Positions 36,007 to 50,857 of a stretch of 64,000 nucleotides of DNA are shown piece after piece. Source of the DNA: Echinostoma caproni (taxonomy: Eukaryota > Platyhelminthes > Trematoda > Plagiorchiida > Echinostomatidae); the NCBI GenBank assembly GCA_900618425.1, contig UZAN01039469.1:7838-71837 (forward strand), in the 5' to 3' direction. Every line of letters starts with the position of its first letter. The first letter of the stretch is position 1. The notes below the pieces were generated by a model. It searched no databases. It saw only the letters and a list, made by a program, of their open reading frames with translations, and was not told the origin of the DNA. A program made the translations under genes and the position numbers.

Positions 36007-39000
36007 TCGCAGGAAATATGAGGCTCACTTCAATGACTTTCAAGGCGCTCGTTGGAGTGACATAATTAAGACTTAATAGAAGTCTATCAACTAACAAATG
36101 GTCTATCTGTTAAATTTGAAGATCGAATTGCATCCGTATTGAATCAGTCCATAATCTGTGCAGTCGAAAATGCATAACACCCATATTAGTCTAGGTTTGG
36201 CTACACTTGATGTCTCATTCGCCTAATCATTATCCGTGCATTCTTGCAACGTCTGTTTGATCGTATTCTCTCTCAAAGAACTCTGAATTACGTATGATCT
36301 AATGCAAGAAAAGAAAACAGACGGAGGAGGATTTTGGAAAAACCGGGAGCAAATTTACCCTTACCGGCAAATTGGAGCAAACCGCGAACATCTCAAAGTG
36401 ACTGATACACTGGGTGGACAGCGTGCTTTGGTCCTGAAAACCACCCACCTTTGAATCGCCTCTTTCCATACCCGTTGGATGCACATGAGTGTCGATTATG
36501 AACACGGTTGAAACCGATTTCATTTTTCATTTTACACGCGTCACCCTTCAGGACAAAACCATTTCGGCTACTCATGTTGCTTGCGCTGATCTGGCACTGT
36601 TCGCTGCCACAACCAAAGGCATTCCCGTTTCGTGTATCCTAGTGCCTCCATTTAAAACATTGGAAGACATCGTGATGGAGATCAAGACATGTTGCACTAC
36701 AACTACTGTAGTACCGCGGACAACAAGTATTCGATAAGGTTTGACAGGTCAACTGTGTGCTAAGCTTTGATCGGCATGACCTCTTTAAATGTTTAAACAA
36801 AAAATGAGGTCACACGCACTCGTGCCTGCCTAATTTGTCTGATCGGAATTAGAGCCAGACAGGACGTGGCAATCACTTGGCACTTTTCGCGCGATTATTT
36901 ATCCATGACCAGAATAAATCTATTAACCGGCGGTGAAATGACAAGCCCCGAATTACCAGTGCGTCCTGGTGGGACTCAAGAACACGGACAAAACTGGACT
37001 AAGGTCTGATTTGCCGAAAACTATAGAAGCGTTTTGAATGTTTGGATACACATTACGTCTAATGTGATTTTTTCAATGTTATTTAAGTAAAAAGACAAGT
37101 AAACATTGTTTCTTAAGGTGCATAATGCAAACGTGCCAATAAATACTGTGCGAAAGAAGCGAAACAGCAATGAGTGGTAACAAAGAATGCGTTCAAACTT
37201 AGCTCAACAAAGAATCGAAATTGGCACACACAACGACGGATCAATTAGATAACCAGAAATACTTGACTGTTCTTTGCCTCACCTTGTTTAATTATTCCAA
37301 TGGTTCTTTTCACCAGCCTGTGAGCGTATTTTATAGCTTTTCAGCAAACAGATGTTTCAGGGTAAAACACTTTGGTACACGATTTCGGTGATTTCACACT
37401 TGGCAAGCTGTCACCCGTTGTGTTCGGATCCCAGTTCGGATCCCATGGTCTCATTTGATTTGCATCCTATGGACACGTCCGATCAACCAAGTATCCTCAC
37501 TGTAGTTGACACGCTTTTCTCTATCCGATGTTCAGTATTTTCAGACCAAAAATTATCGATGAACTGAACTGGATTGTATACGTGCATCGAAACAGTGAAC
37601 TGACACCGGATGCCATTCCTGAGCCTGACATTTTTTTCGGATTTGCCGGACAAAAGTAGATAATAAAAATCAGTGATAACTTCACATCTTCACTCACTTG
37701 AGTCGCCAACTCGGACCTCGAATACAGTTATAAAAAACCAAACGTTGAGAAACGCGGGCAAATAATCATTTTCCAGGTATTCTGCTTTGCTTTCACATTG
37801 AGAAACAAAATCCCAGAGCCTTTAATCTCTTCTCACTGAATGTATTTTGCTCTCTGTTTTATCCGTTGCTGACGGTGGCATATCAAGTATGCCAATATAT
37901 GCTTAGTTAATCTGAAATTCTCCGGATTCTTTGATAGTGGAACATCAGCACAACGCCTGTAAAAAAAACATGTAAGCTCTGTTACTTGTGTGTTTTCATG
38001 AGCGATACCATACAACTTTAAATTAATGAATGCTATACTTAATAGAGCTTCTTTAGTAAAGTAAAATCCAATGTTAGGTATAACTAGAATAATAATCTGT
38101 CATATCTTCTGGATTATTTAGGTAAATCTACAACCATTTTCGTCAATGGCCTCGCCGGATTAATATTATACGACATAGTTGCTTAAAACAACTGGTTTTT
38201 CTTATTTCATTCTCTATCCCTTTTGAGGAATACACAGATAACACGAGGAAACTGGTCATACAGTTTGACAAACTGTTAAAATTGAGTATGAGTGTTTCTT
38301 GCTCAGCTTGGTTTTATAATTCGACTGAATTAACTACTGGTTTTCTGGAATGATATGTTCATTCGTTCTTGATCGATCGTGAGTCTTGGGTGTTGGAATG
38401 GCTGAACCAAATGTTTTACAGCGCTGGTTATCGATGTGTTCCATCGTACGTGAACGGTACCCTTCATCTATGTAAACATTTGACCTTTGGTCGTCAAACA
38501 GGTGCAACCATCAACGAGGTCAGCATCGGCAGCCTATCCCGGTTTCGAATCTAAATCAGAGGAGCATCTTGAATCATGCAACGCAGTTGGGTAATGCTGA
38601 TGATTGTAATACTTGCTCCACCCAGACAATAGCATCGAACTTGAAATAAATCCTGAAGTCTATTTCAAAGTTGTGTTTCGTATACCCCTTCCTGAAAATA
38701 CAAATCATGGGTGTCAAATTGTCTAATAGCTGAGGTGATCGAGAGTAGGACATCGACTCCTGAGCGCTGCACTCCCAAGCATTTGGATCAGCCATTCCAA
38801 AATCCAGAACCCTCGATCGATCAAGAATGGATGGATCCGTCAGTCCAGAAAACTGGGTACCTCAGGGTAGTTAAATGAGTCAAATTACAAAACCAAACTA
38901 ACCAATAAAAACTCCTATTCATGTTTAATAGTTTTTCAAACTGTAGGACCTGTTTCCTCGTATTACCCATGTATTCCGAAATACAGAAAAGAAATTTTTT

Positions 39001-41228
39001 CGCCAATCTGTGTTCATATCATTCACTCTTTTTTGCATTATTACCTATATACGCGCTGCCGTCTAAATGGCCATCGAAATGCTCCTCCGTCAATGTTCTT
39101 GTCTTCGTGAAACCACAACAGTTTTCAGTCATATTCAATTTCAGCTGTCTCATTTTAACTGATTGAAACCGTAAGATTTGGAATGCACAAGTTTTTCTCC
39201 TTCTGAATACGTTGAAATTATGGTCAGAAATACAGCTTCTCGTTATTAGCCTAAATGAAATTTGATGATACAGCAAGAACACTATTCACTCGCACCACAG
39301 TTCTGCTTTAAACTGTCCACAAAAGCAGGCTAGATCAAAGTGCAGAATGGTCAGTAATGCCAACCAGTGTGACATTATTTCACAGGTTACTAAAACTTGA
39401 TTCCAAATCAACGCATCGAGTTTATCTGCCGTAAATACCTCTGGTATCGCAAGTTTTGGGGTCATTTTGAAAGAATCACCATTCGACTCACAAGTTAAAC
39501 TGACCACCAAAAGGAAACTAAACGATCGCGCATGTTCTGTTCAAACCTGTGGGTTAATTTCATGATTATCGATTCCCCTTTGAGATGTATCGTTTGTACT
39601 CATAGATAAAAACATTCTTTCTAGTAGATCGAAACTGCATTCCGCTAAAGTTCCTTTGTATAACTGTCACTGTCCTATTAAAAGATATCATTTCTATCAG
39701 ATTTTCATCCTACTTATGTGCTTGGGTTAGACTGTGAATCAGGGTATCAGCTTCATAGTGACGGATGCTTTACACAAGTAAATTTAGGCCAGCTTTTTGC
39801 CTGGGCTTGGGAACCGTTGATGGACAAAAGATGTACCGTCTAAGAGTTTAAATGGCAACCTATAAAAGAGGAAAAATCCACACACAGTGAGTTCAAAGGC
39901 CGATGAACTCGATTGGGCAGCCAAAAGATTGGGTGAAGTTTACCCACGGTTATTTCAATTGACTTAGATGAACAACAGTACTGTCCTTGGTGCTGTTAAG
40001 TTCTCGAGCCACTGGTTTGAGGCAGCTCGCATGCTCTATGACAGATTTGTTTAGGTTGTTGAGCCCTATAGGATGATGTGACACCGAACAATGAATGCAT
40101 GCTCGACAGTTTAATTGTCTTTCCAAGGTCACAGATAAACCAAATCAGTGTAGTTTCTAGCACCCGAACCAGATCAATCTGTAGTGATTATCACAGGGGT
40201 TGTTAGACTGCCATATTAAAACTTGCTTTCAGGCTAAGGTATGTTTGCCGGTTGATCAGCAGTAGTAACTCGAAGTTTAGGAATGATGGTAAAGTATTTA
40301 TGATACGCACAGGAAGTTAGGACTCAGTTGGTAGAAACCATAAAATTGAGGTTTAATCGGTGGTTTCGTAAACAATGAGGAGATTATCCAAAGGGCAGTG
40401 AGGGAGAGCGGTATCTCACTGGGTTATCAATCGTTGGTTCACGAATTTTTGTAGGAGGTTCTTCAACGTGCGGTTCGTGTGTTTGATCAAACTGTTGGTT
40501 TGCAGATAATTGGGCTTGGTTTACGTGCAGTTGACAAGGCACAAGGTCACTCGTTCCCCCATTCTTTGGAGTGGTATTCCCTCGAAGAAAATCGTTAAAT
40601 TTCTAATCATTAGTGCTATGCAATGGTTTTCACTTGTTGTCAAAGGTAATCAATCCATCAAGTCAACAGATATCAGTCCTTTGGAGTGTCCTGCTAGGAG
40701 ACGTCGGTAGGGTGCATGGGAAGCGAGGACTGAACCATTAGGAACACCTAACACTTCAGCTTACTCTTCATTTGATCTGTACAAGACGACATTCACCGTA
40801 TGATATAACCTGAGGGATAAAAAAGGAGAAAGTTCTCTAAGTTGCTTGTGGGCGTGATTATGTCAGATTGCCCGGACCAAGACTAATGAATTTTCTTGAG
40901 GAATTCACAACCCCAGCCTTCTGCTAACCATTTTGACCTTCAATACAGCAGGCGGTGTTTAAAAGCCGTAGTTAATTGGAGACCGGCTTCCAGTACATGG
41001 GATCCTTCATCATTCGGAACGGGTCAACTGTCCGAGGTGCCCAATACAAATCCATACCCAGTTAAACCGCTGACTATTGCCACAAACGGAAAAGTTTGGT
41101 TGTGGTTCTTACACTTCTTCTTGGTTTTTTGGAATTGGGTATTTTATCCAACTGCCCTAGGTGAGCTCTCAATGGTTCATCCACTCGATTATATCCCCGG
41201 ATTTTGGCTTATCATTCACTGACTTTGA
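36007..41228. other. Unassigned sequence
   Basis: Contains the weak exon candidate at 38422. The frame at 36489-36737 (82 codons) is unrecognised. Confidence 0.35.
38422..38501 (+). CDS. Weak internal exon candidate
   Basis: An 80-base open stretch lies between an acceptor (aaatgttttacag, to 38421) and a CAG|GTGCAA donor. It encodes GYRCVPSYVNGTLHLC followed by KHLTFGRQT. It has two Cys and a glycosylation-like NGT. No family and no neighbouring exon were recognised. Confidence 0.15.
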
Positions 41229-41560
41229 TGGGAAAATAACTCCGCCACGGAAATGCTGTGTGTAGGCCTTTCTCAGCAGAAGCTACTTAAGATAATTGAT
41301 CGGATAGTGCCGTTTGGTGAGGTCCAAGGTAGGGTGACCAACTACAACCCGAGACTCTTAATCTTGGCCATACTGAGACTTTCGGAGTCCATCGGAACCA
41401 TCTCTCCACATTCCTCTGGCCACTGCAACACAGCTTTTTGTGTAGGTGAGTTAGCACAGTGCCAGTCGTTCCCATTGCACCACAATGCGACCCAGGTAGT
41501 CGGAACGATGTTGGTGATAGTGGGCAGTATCTGTGTTGCTGCAATGGGCTCCTGAAGTTT
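41229..41560 (-). repeat. Possible dispersed repeat, longer copy of the unit at 1-180
   Basis: Shares two ordered blocks with 1-180. GC-rich compared with its flanks and open on both strands, but no protein family is recognisable in either, which fits an untranslated part of a repeat. Confidence 0.25.
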
Positions 41561-44500
41561 CTCAGAATGTAGCTTATGCCCTTCGTGCTTTGGTTACATG
41601 ACGGTGTTATTTGTCAAGATAGTGTTGGATAGTGTACCATAGTACACGGCATAAATCTCAAGCTAGAATAGGGCAAAGAGATTAATGATTTAACCGCTTA
41701 CGAGGGCTGTGGAAGTTTCTGGAGCGTGCCAATCGTTTGAAGCACGTTTGAGATATTGAGGCATCACGAAAACAGTGTTGGAGTAAATGAAACTAACCGC
41801 CACTAAATCTACCCACTCTTACCCGCTGTCTATCACGTGTCACAGCCCCAGTCTGGTTGCAGCAACTAAATGTAGTACCCCGGCAGAATAGACAGAACCA
41901 GAATTATTTATTCAACTGTTACTGTGTGTTTAAAAGAAACGCTGTCGATTTTCCCTTTTGTTTTGATTAATACTAATCGTGCGTTGAACTACGATTATTG
42001 TGGTTCTGTGCACATTGATAGCTACTCTAAGATTTATAGCTCATTCACGGAAGAACAATATACGTACAATCATCGAGAAACTGTTACTTTTGATCACGAA
42101 TTTATAGAATCAACCGCCTTAATTTTCCTCTCAAAGTTGATTTAATTTATTGTTTCAGAAGTTCAAGGTAACATACTACCCGGATAGTACATATGTGTCT
42201 AACTGTGAATAATATGAGTCTAGGCTAACTAATCAGGTAGTCGCCATGAGTACCAGCAATACTTAAAAACGAGACTGATTTCTTTATTGAGTAACGCTGT
42301 CCACTATGTAAAACCGCACCTAGCTATAGACCGCATCACGACATGGTGGTCTCGATCTACCACTAAATAATTTGCAGACAGCTTACAGCCTATTGCGAAT
42401 AGGGCGATCGAGTGGTAAAGTAACCGAGTGAAACTGCACTGAGAACACCTGTTCTGTCCCTTTCCTGGTCGGCACGGTCCCAGATGAAAACAGTTCAATA
42501 AATTAATCAAGGTCATTGAGAATTAGATTGGTTTTCCAATCGATTAACGGGGTCGGAAAATGGAAAAGAAACCGTAGCACAATCTGTCCTAAATTGAGCT
42601 AAAACTACCACGACTGGGATACGGTTAACGCACGATGTGCATGGAGCTGACTTAGTCACCAACAGGTGACATTTGCATGAATGCTAGCAAATATGATTCT
42701 GATAGTTCTCCTCGGTTCTTATAAATCAAAACAAAGATAACTAGCGATAAATGGGATTCAAAACTCAGATAATTCACCAGTTATTTTACACATTAACCAC
42801 AATAGGCTAACATTATTCATATATTGATTTCCGTACAATACACACTTTTCTTCCTTTTCGTCAAAGGGATACATTTAAGCACTGCGTGTGAAACTATACC
42901 TCATATTCAACCTGCAGTCACTGAATCCTGGTCGATGGACAGAAGTGACTAAGAAACGATGTTTATGTATTCGTCCAACTGGTTCCCATGTCAGGTTATT
43001 CGTAACGAGGGATTTCAATGAAATCCATATCCTGACATGAGCTAATTCAACCCGCGTTCACGGTGTACGCTACTTTGACTTCTGAATACGCATCTAAGAT
43101 GAAAAGTACCCTTTATCCGCCAACCATTGTTTAAAATCACAATATCCTGTTATCCAGTGCAGCAAAACAGCCATTATTGGATTTTCAGCAAGGATGTCTT
43201 ACTGGAGGCAATTTGCAGTGGTGAGTGCACACTTCCTGAGCATACTGTCGGAAGGAATCTGGACACTCGATTGGCCATGGCCGTTATCAGTCCTGTGCAA
43301 CTTGACCTGACATGACCTGACCTGACCTGACCTGAAATTACAAGAATTCCTCACGGAAAACGAGAGCACAAAAATCAGAATTAATCTATTAGCATTCTTT
43401 GCTATTGTCCAGTAGTTCCAACTGCTCTGTAGTTACACGCATCTGCACTCAAAATTCATACATACTTCAGTGTTAACAAACCTCAAAATTAAAGCTGACG
43501 TGCATTTTAGAACAGCCAAAAATGAGCTAGAACGTTGGTTGTTTTTATTGTCTTTATTTCTTTTCTTGTTTATCCAGTCGACAAAACGAACAGCCAACTT
43601 TCAGGAAGGGGGCGTCGTCATAAACAGACTGCCTTGGGTAAGACGGGACTGGGGAGGTGGGGGGGGGGCGAATGGGCAGCGGTCTCGAGATAGGAAATCA
43701 CGATCTTGCTGTTTCGATGAATTTTACCCTCTTGACCAGCACGGCAGTGGGGATCCTTGATCGAAACGGGCTATTGCATTAGTTACCAGTCTTTCGAATT
43801 CCATAGGAACGAAAATGGTGCTAAACTTACCTGATCCATGCATTTTGAATAAAGTCTTCAATGTAATCCTGTTGTAAACAAATGGAGGGATTTATGCAAG
43901 TAATTTGGCAACACAACTAATGCCGAAGTACGCGTTGATCTCACGAAGATTACATTCCAAACTACCCAGATTACGTATCCTAATTTTGAGGGTAATTTTA
44001 TGAAATTATCAACCCATCGCTTCGTAGGTTACAGGCAACTATTTCGGCCCTATACCATTTTGACCTTGGTGCCCATACACAGTGTATAACATAATCAACG
44101 AACACCGTTTGCGTTCCGGCACAATGCGGACAAAGTCCATACAATCCACCCCACTGGACAACCGATCTATATTAGTAACGCGTCATTTTCATCAAACTTC
44201 GACCCACGAGGACTTGTTCTGGATATACTATGAACTCTATTCTTACCTCAACTGCAACCGGTTGTTCAGAAACTCTGTTAGACAGTAATTTTTATCAGTA
44301 GATATATAAAATTAAAAATTAATTTTACTCAATATAATCATACACTTTCCCCTATAAACTCTAGGGTAATCATTCTGTACCGAGCTGATTTAGTTCATAC
44401 AGCATATTCACATTGTAGATAGATGATGGTGACAAAAATACGCGTAACTTCGGATAGGCCAATATCCACATTCAGAGAGCATTATGAAATTCGTACTCCG

Positions 44501-45238
44501 CCAAAAACAAAAGTCGCATACTTCGCATACACCGTAGCATGCAGCGCACAGAAGACACTGCACGAACTACTCGTGCGCGCGCACGTCTATCACTGTGTGC
44601 AAACGTGGTTCAATTTAGACGCGTATTGAGCAAGTTTTAAATAATCATTCTACCCACTAACGTGCCGGTAACCGATGCAAATTTGTCGCATTGGTCGAGA
44701 CTAGGTGAAACGCGGGTCTGTCGGTTGGACTGTGCATGTTTGACGGTGTGGTATGCGCGTTTAGCTGATTCACCGCCGGAAAAGGATGCGTCATCTGCGT
44801 ATTTTATGTGGTCTGCATAAGCACACGTACACACACACACGCACACAATCCGAATCATGATCAGCCTCGAGCCGCGTGCACGACCATGACCCCAAGCGTG
44901 CCTGCGATACCTTGATTTGTCCAGGGACGTTGTCCTCATTATTGTGATTAAGATCATTATTATTGTGTTCGTCACGGTGCCGGTTCCCTTGAATTTTCCG
45001 GTTTCAACTGAAACGAAATTGCGAAACACTCCGGTCGTTCGCGTCTCCATGGGTTGGATAATTTAAAACCTGTCTGTCACAACACGTTCGAGTTGGATTG
45101 TAATGCCATTAGTGGATTCAAAGAGGCATGTAAATCACATTTGATTGTTCCGGTAGCGGAGGTGTGGTTGTCAATTATTCTCTCCAAGGTGTACGAGAAT
45201 TGTTCGTTTATATGAAGTAGCGGGTTTTGGATTAAATG
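41561..45238. other. Unassigned sequence
   Basis: Contains the CCTGA tract at 43302 and a G-run at 43661-43668. A YADD-like string in a minus-strand frame near 44800 has no RT context. Confidence 0.35.
43302..43335 (+). repeat. CCTGA pentamer tract
   Basis: Five or six tandem TGACC units, one altered to TGACA. Possibly another LINE tail; nothing coding recognised upstream. Confidence 0.6.
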
Positions 45239-45556
<318 letters not shown>

Positions 45557-45980
45557 GTGTAATCCTGATTCCGGGTTTTTGCCATCCATTTTTAACCAGT
45601 GAATCAGCATCGTGGTATGATGTTTGTGGGACATCTCAGAAGCTCTGTGACATTCTTCTCCATGTTCCACGACAAATTATATAATGTTTCTAATTGAACA
45701 TAATACAAGACTGAGTCAAAAATTCCTTTGTTAAACTTGATTTCTGCTTCACATATAAATAAAAGATTACAATCTTATAGACAAAACATTTTGGGCTGCG
45801 TTTCCGGTAAAATGACGAAACATGTCGTCAACTAATATAGCAGCTTAGTTTTGAGTCTTTCTTCGGGATTAAATCAATTGTGAGTGCAATGCAATTGACG
45901 TCGTTTAGGAATTGCAAATCGTATTTATTCAGTACAACACAAAACGTGAAATGTTTCTTCCGAATTGCAGTTTTCCCCAG

Positions 45981-46117
45981 GAAACAGGACCATATCATTG
46001 TAATGAGTACGATTTTCGTACTTTTCTATTGTTGAACGGAATTAATTCGATCACTTTGTTCCTGGAAGGAGGGAAGCATCGGGTGACGGTGAATGAAGTT
46101 GAATTCACAACAACTTG
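45981..46117 (+). CDS. Possible internal exon of an unidentified gene
   Basis: An acceptor ttttccccag ends at 45980 and is followed in phase by ETGPYHCNEYDFRTFLLLNG, then SITLFLEGGKHRVTVNEVEF. A GTCAGT donor could end the exon at 46117, although the frame stays open to 46289. The composition (alternating hydrophobic strands, one Cys, few Lys-Asn-Ile runs) looks more protein-like than most frames here. No family recognised. Confidence 0.22.
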
Positions 46118-49100
46118 GTCAGTGTCACGTGGACCCTGCGCTATTGGACACCCGAAAGCGTGTGGGTTGCATCTGTTGGATAGAGCGATGAATTTAGTTG
46201 TTCATTTACTTCTCCGTTTCATTTCAGATGCAGTAAATACAATACATTTGGCACTGAAGTATGCGGGAACCAGGATAAGCATTTTCTGAGACAGAGAATA
46301 CACTGATAGTAATATGATGCTTGTTAGGGTAGGAACACATTCAGTGAATGAGCTCTGCCAAACCTTCCACAAGGAAATATCCATTGTAACGCACGGATTG
46401 GTTCCCGATTGAGCCGGATGCATATTTTCGTCAAAATTTTTCTTGTCCTGTCAGTTTGTCTAACTTAGATCTTGTTTTCCTTATCTCAACAGGACACGAA
46501 AACTAACATACTGAACCGTAAACACAGATTGGAGTCAGCTTCCCTGGATAACTTTCCAAAAGGTTCAGATCGTGCACTTTGGACCCAACGGTGCTAGTTT
46601 GAAGGGGGTTTAAAAAGTCTACGTCACCGAAATGCAAGTGACGCACTTCCGGACTAGTATTTTCTTCTCCTGAAACCGCATTACATTCAAATTTCTCAGT
46701 TTTTGTCACACTCCGGGAGTTACGCACTTTCCCCACAGTATACTAGGGGGTCTCCATTAGAAAATATATCCGAAAAAGGTGCACACGCAGACAGTTTCGC
46801 TCAGATCTGATACATTTTTTGGAGTACTCAGAAAATGTAACAGCGAGAAGACTTAGATTGATACCTTTTTTGTTGAACTACCATACCTGTGCACACTTAG
46901 CACTTTTGAAAGGCAAAGCGTTTGTTAGGTAAGTGTAGCTGTTTAGTTTTGATTTTGCGATATGCTTTTCGGACAATGGAAGACCGAGTATTTTCTTTGG
47001 GGTTAAAATGCAATGAGCTCTGGTCGATTTCTATAAATCCGGACTGCAGATCGAGGGCTTGTGAAATGCTACGATCCTGTTCAGGCTAAACAACACAACT
47101 GATTAAATCAATTTTACGAAGAATGGTGGCGGTAAGGTAAGCTGACGGTTATTCCCTCACTCAACACTGTTTGGCGCCGTTCAACACCTTCCGAAGAGTT
47201 TTTTACGTGAGTCAAAGAGGATGCATGGAATTTCGTCCGATGCACACAAAATCTCATAGACTTAACACGGATGAATAGCTTATATTTTACTTTTACGGAG
47301 GTTATTGGTGGACGTGCGAATGTGCCATCGTTAAGTTAAAAAAAAGTAAATTCTAATGGGATCTCGTTATGTTTACCTTCTTTCTTCGTTGATTGCAGAT
47401 GATTGTTAGGAATATATACACGAATCGTTTGTGATAATAGTCCACACCGAAAGCCTTGCGCGGTGTGTACATAATATTGATTCAGGATAGTTTTTATTTA
47501 CCTCTACGACGAGTGTATGAGCAAAGTAGACTGTAATACTGAGAAGGTTTCGATCTTGGTGTAAGAGATTTATGAGTCGACACAACCGGATTTTCACATA
47601 TAACTCAACTATCACATTTGATCATTTATAATACTTCAAGTCATATGCGATCCTGTAGTTTGTAGGTAAGCTAACTGCCACTGAACATCAATAGAGTTTA
47701 CCAAGTGTAAATTTCAAATGTGTTTTGTTTATGGTAATTAATTGACCGGGTAAAAGAAGTTTTTCATGAGGTCCATTGGTAAAACCACGATCATTGATGG
47801 TTGCCCTATCGGCATACAGTGCAAGCCGAGCTCTCAATACGCCTTTTGAGTGAGAGAGAGAGTATTAGCTCTTCACAAATCATTCCGTGTGGAAACAGCG
47901 CTTGTTTGTAGTTACTTCAATTGACGATGCTGAGTACATTCAGCACCCATTTGAGGTTATTTACTTCCAAATCGTAACCTAAAAAAGGACGTTTGATCAC
48001 TATTCCCGTTGCATAACTTGAATAACCAAACACTCCGGGTTAGATCAATTCACGTTGAAGGAAATCGACTACTACTGATATGCCTAGGAAGCTATTATTT
48101 CTTTCCCACCTCAGAGTAAAGCTTGAAATAGTTACCAGAGAATTTCAGAGAACTTGGGGAATGATTAATTCTTCGTCCTGGTCAATGTACACCATAGAAG
48201 TTTTGATTGGTTTATATACATGCTGCGTTTTGTGTGCGATTTTTTTCTCGGTCTGAGGGAGCAGTAATAACTTGGTGATGAACAGCGATTATAAATAGGC
48301 TTCCAAAATACAATTGTTTGAAAGATTACTTGATAGTTCAGTGATTAAAACAACAACAATCGGTTCTTCCTCGGCACTCGGAAAACAATTCCCCAGTTTT
48401 TAAGCCGCATAATGTATCATACATCTTTGTGACCAGTTCCACCTTTTGCCTTTAGTTTAGTTTAGGTCAATAAGAAACCTCTCCGAGACTGATTGTAAAC
48501 GTGGCTGATGGAGTGAAGCGTTGTAATTCCAAAGAACGTCACTTTCAACGAAATTGTTAAGGTGTATGCGCACCGTGAATTGATGGAATTGTGTATATGG
48601 ATCAATGGGGCGCCACATAAAGGCGAGTCAGCGTGTCTATAGAACCGAATGGAATCTATAAGGATGTTGTGTGCAGAATGTCCGTGTACACTTATTTTCA
48701 CCTATTCTTCAAATAAAATAACAGAAATGAGTCGTGTTCTTAAACTTTGAAATAGTTCTGTAAGAAATCAGTATACAAGTAGAAATTCACGTTAGAATAG
48801 GAAGTGTGAAATGTGTTTAGTGTCATACTTTCACTTTTTTAATTTGGGATTGTGGAATGCCGTTCCATAACACAATATGTGGAAGCCAGGAAAGATTGGA
48901 GTCATCAATGAGCATGAAGTATTTGATCCTGGATNTCCTGGATCAAGATTAATCTTAGGGGAGTCGAAAAGGAAAGTCTTTGTCGAGCGAGAACTGTATT
49001 CATCACATCTGATTGTATCATACGCCAATTGAGAATCCGCGCATATTATCACGATTTTTCCAAACCTTATTGATATATCGCAATAATGGGTTATTTGTGG

Positions 49101-50571
49101 AGAACAGGTACAAAATAAATTTAACCTACTAAATGTTCTATCTTCTAAATTAAAGTTGTGAACTGGTTAAAATTGTTCCTGATCGATGAAACAGACAATA
49201 GTCGAGGAGAAGCTGATAAAATTTTAATTTGTTTCAATTTGAGGGTCAAAACCCACCACTGCCCACCGAGATTTGCTGGTAAGCAGCTACGGTGTACGGG
49301 TAACTGTCTCTGAACTGAAATGCGGAAATTCTCCGAAAACTTTAATATTTCAAGTGTTGTAATCGATTTCGGTTCACAGCTGATCATCGCAGTTCGTGGG
49401 CTTGAGCAGGGATATGTGGTTGATCTCAAAATCTTTCTCTATTTTAAAAATATTTATTCAAAATCCTTAGTATTTAAACAACAAATTTAATGTTCTAATA
49501 ATGAAACCAAAGCTTATATAGCAGTCAAATTTGCTGAAAACATCTTAGCATTGCAGAGCGCACCTGGTACGGACAACTAACGTTACATTTAACGTTGTGA
49601 AATGTGAAACTATGTGGTTGTGCTCTTGAAAAAAATAACACTGGACACGAGCAACAACCGAAATGGAGTTGTGGGTGGATGGATAATGTTCAACACACTG
49701 AGCAAACCACCAATGGTTTGAGTGCTAACAAAAATGCTCTATAATTTTTACATCCGGAGTGCAAAATTCCCAGACCAATGTCGAAGTGTTGCATATACTG
49801 GGACTCTATTTATTTCCATACTGTTAATTTCGGGAGGACATAATTCACCCGTGCCAAACGCTGCCCTAATACAACCATCAAGGAAGTACTCCGTGCGCAC
49901 CCCGGTCCCAAATGAACATATCAACCGAAATACCTTAAAAGTGGCACTCCAAAATTAATTATCAAAATTACCACAATCTTTCAGTAGTGGACCACGCGGC
50001 TTTATTTGTACCAAAATCACTTGTTCGTTCTAATTACAGCTGGATAAAGCATTGGAATACAGAACAGGCCCACACGCGTGAATGAACTCTTACGTAACAA
50101 TCCTATAGGATTTAATAAGTTTCTGTTTGGTAATCTACCCGTAACTAGATGTAACTTCAACTCGTGTCAGTCCGTCGGAGTAGGTAATATCTATTTCGAA
50201 TATAACGTCACTCATGAATATTTTCCACGAAAACGAGTAATAACCGGTATGTGAAAGGATTCACACTAGTGTTTCGTCATTTCGCAGTAACCTCAGATAT
50301 GCGGAGAAGTCAACAAAGGGTTTCTGCGGTAATACTGATCATTTGGTTAAGTGAATGACTAATGTTGGAACAGGAACACATTTAAAGTATCTTTTTATAT
50401 AACAGTCTTCTACCCAAACCAAAGAGTTTACTAAATAAATTTCAAAAAGTTGCACAGAGCTGCAATTGGGCAGGGTTCAGTTCCGAGACGGATTGCACTC
50501 AATTCTTATTGAAATGACTAGAATAGTTTACAGTGATAATCTAACACAATATTGATCCATGCATTACTTAC

Positions 50572-50857
50572 CACCGGTGGTGGTGGCGCAGTGATTCAGT
50601 CGCTGTCACCGACGTGCTCTGGACCCTGTGGTCCGAGGTTCGAGTGCCGCCACCGCCACCCAGCTTTGGTGGCAGGAAGCTTTGCCATCGCCCGGTTCCA
50701 TACCACGCCTGACCCAGCGGGGCCTTATGTGGTTCACCACTCCAATTCCCGGGGATCATGTTGCCGATTACCATCACTGAATAGTAGGTTCTCGTGACAA
50801 TGGGTTCCTCTCCGTCTCTTGCTCATCACACACTGGTGTGTAATAAAACAAAAACTT
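50572..50857 (+). mobile_element. tRNA-derived SINE, family B, full-length-looking
   Basis: Box A TGGCGCAGTGATTCAGT (50584-50600) and box B GGTTCGAGTGCC (50637-50648) sit in a tRNA-like head. A GC-rich body follows (TTTGCCATCGCCCGGTTCCA and CACCACTCCAATTCCCGG), and the unit ends in GTGTAATAAAACAAAAA. A partial copy of the body is at 15476. The head is less decayed than in family A, suggesting a younger insertion. Confidence 0.6.

Noticed and set aside
40398..40465. Possible further tRNA-like head with a GGTTCACGAAT B box
   Set aside because: The A box is poor and no second copy was seen in the window.
44637..45050. YADD-like string in a minus-strand frame, suggesting a reverse transcriptase
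   Set aside because: No other RT motif around it, and the neighbouring Val-Cys run comes from a CA microsatellite.
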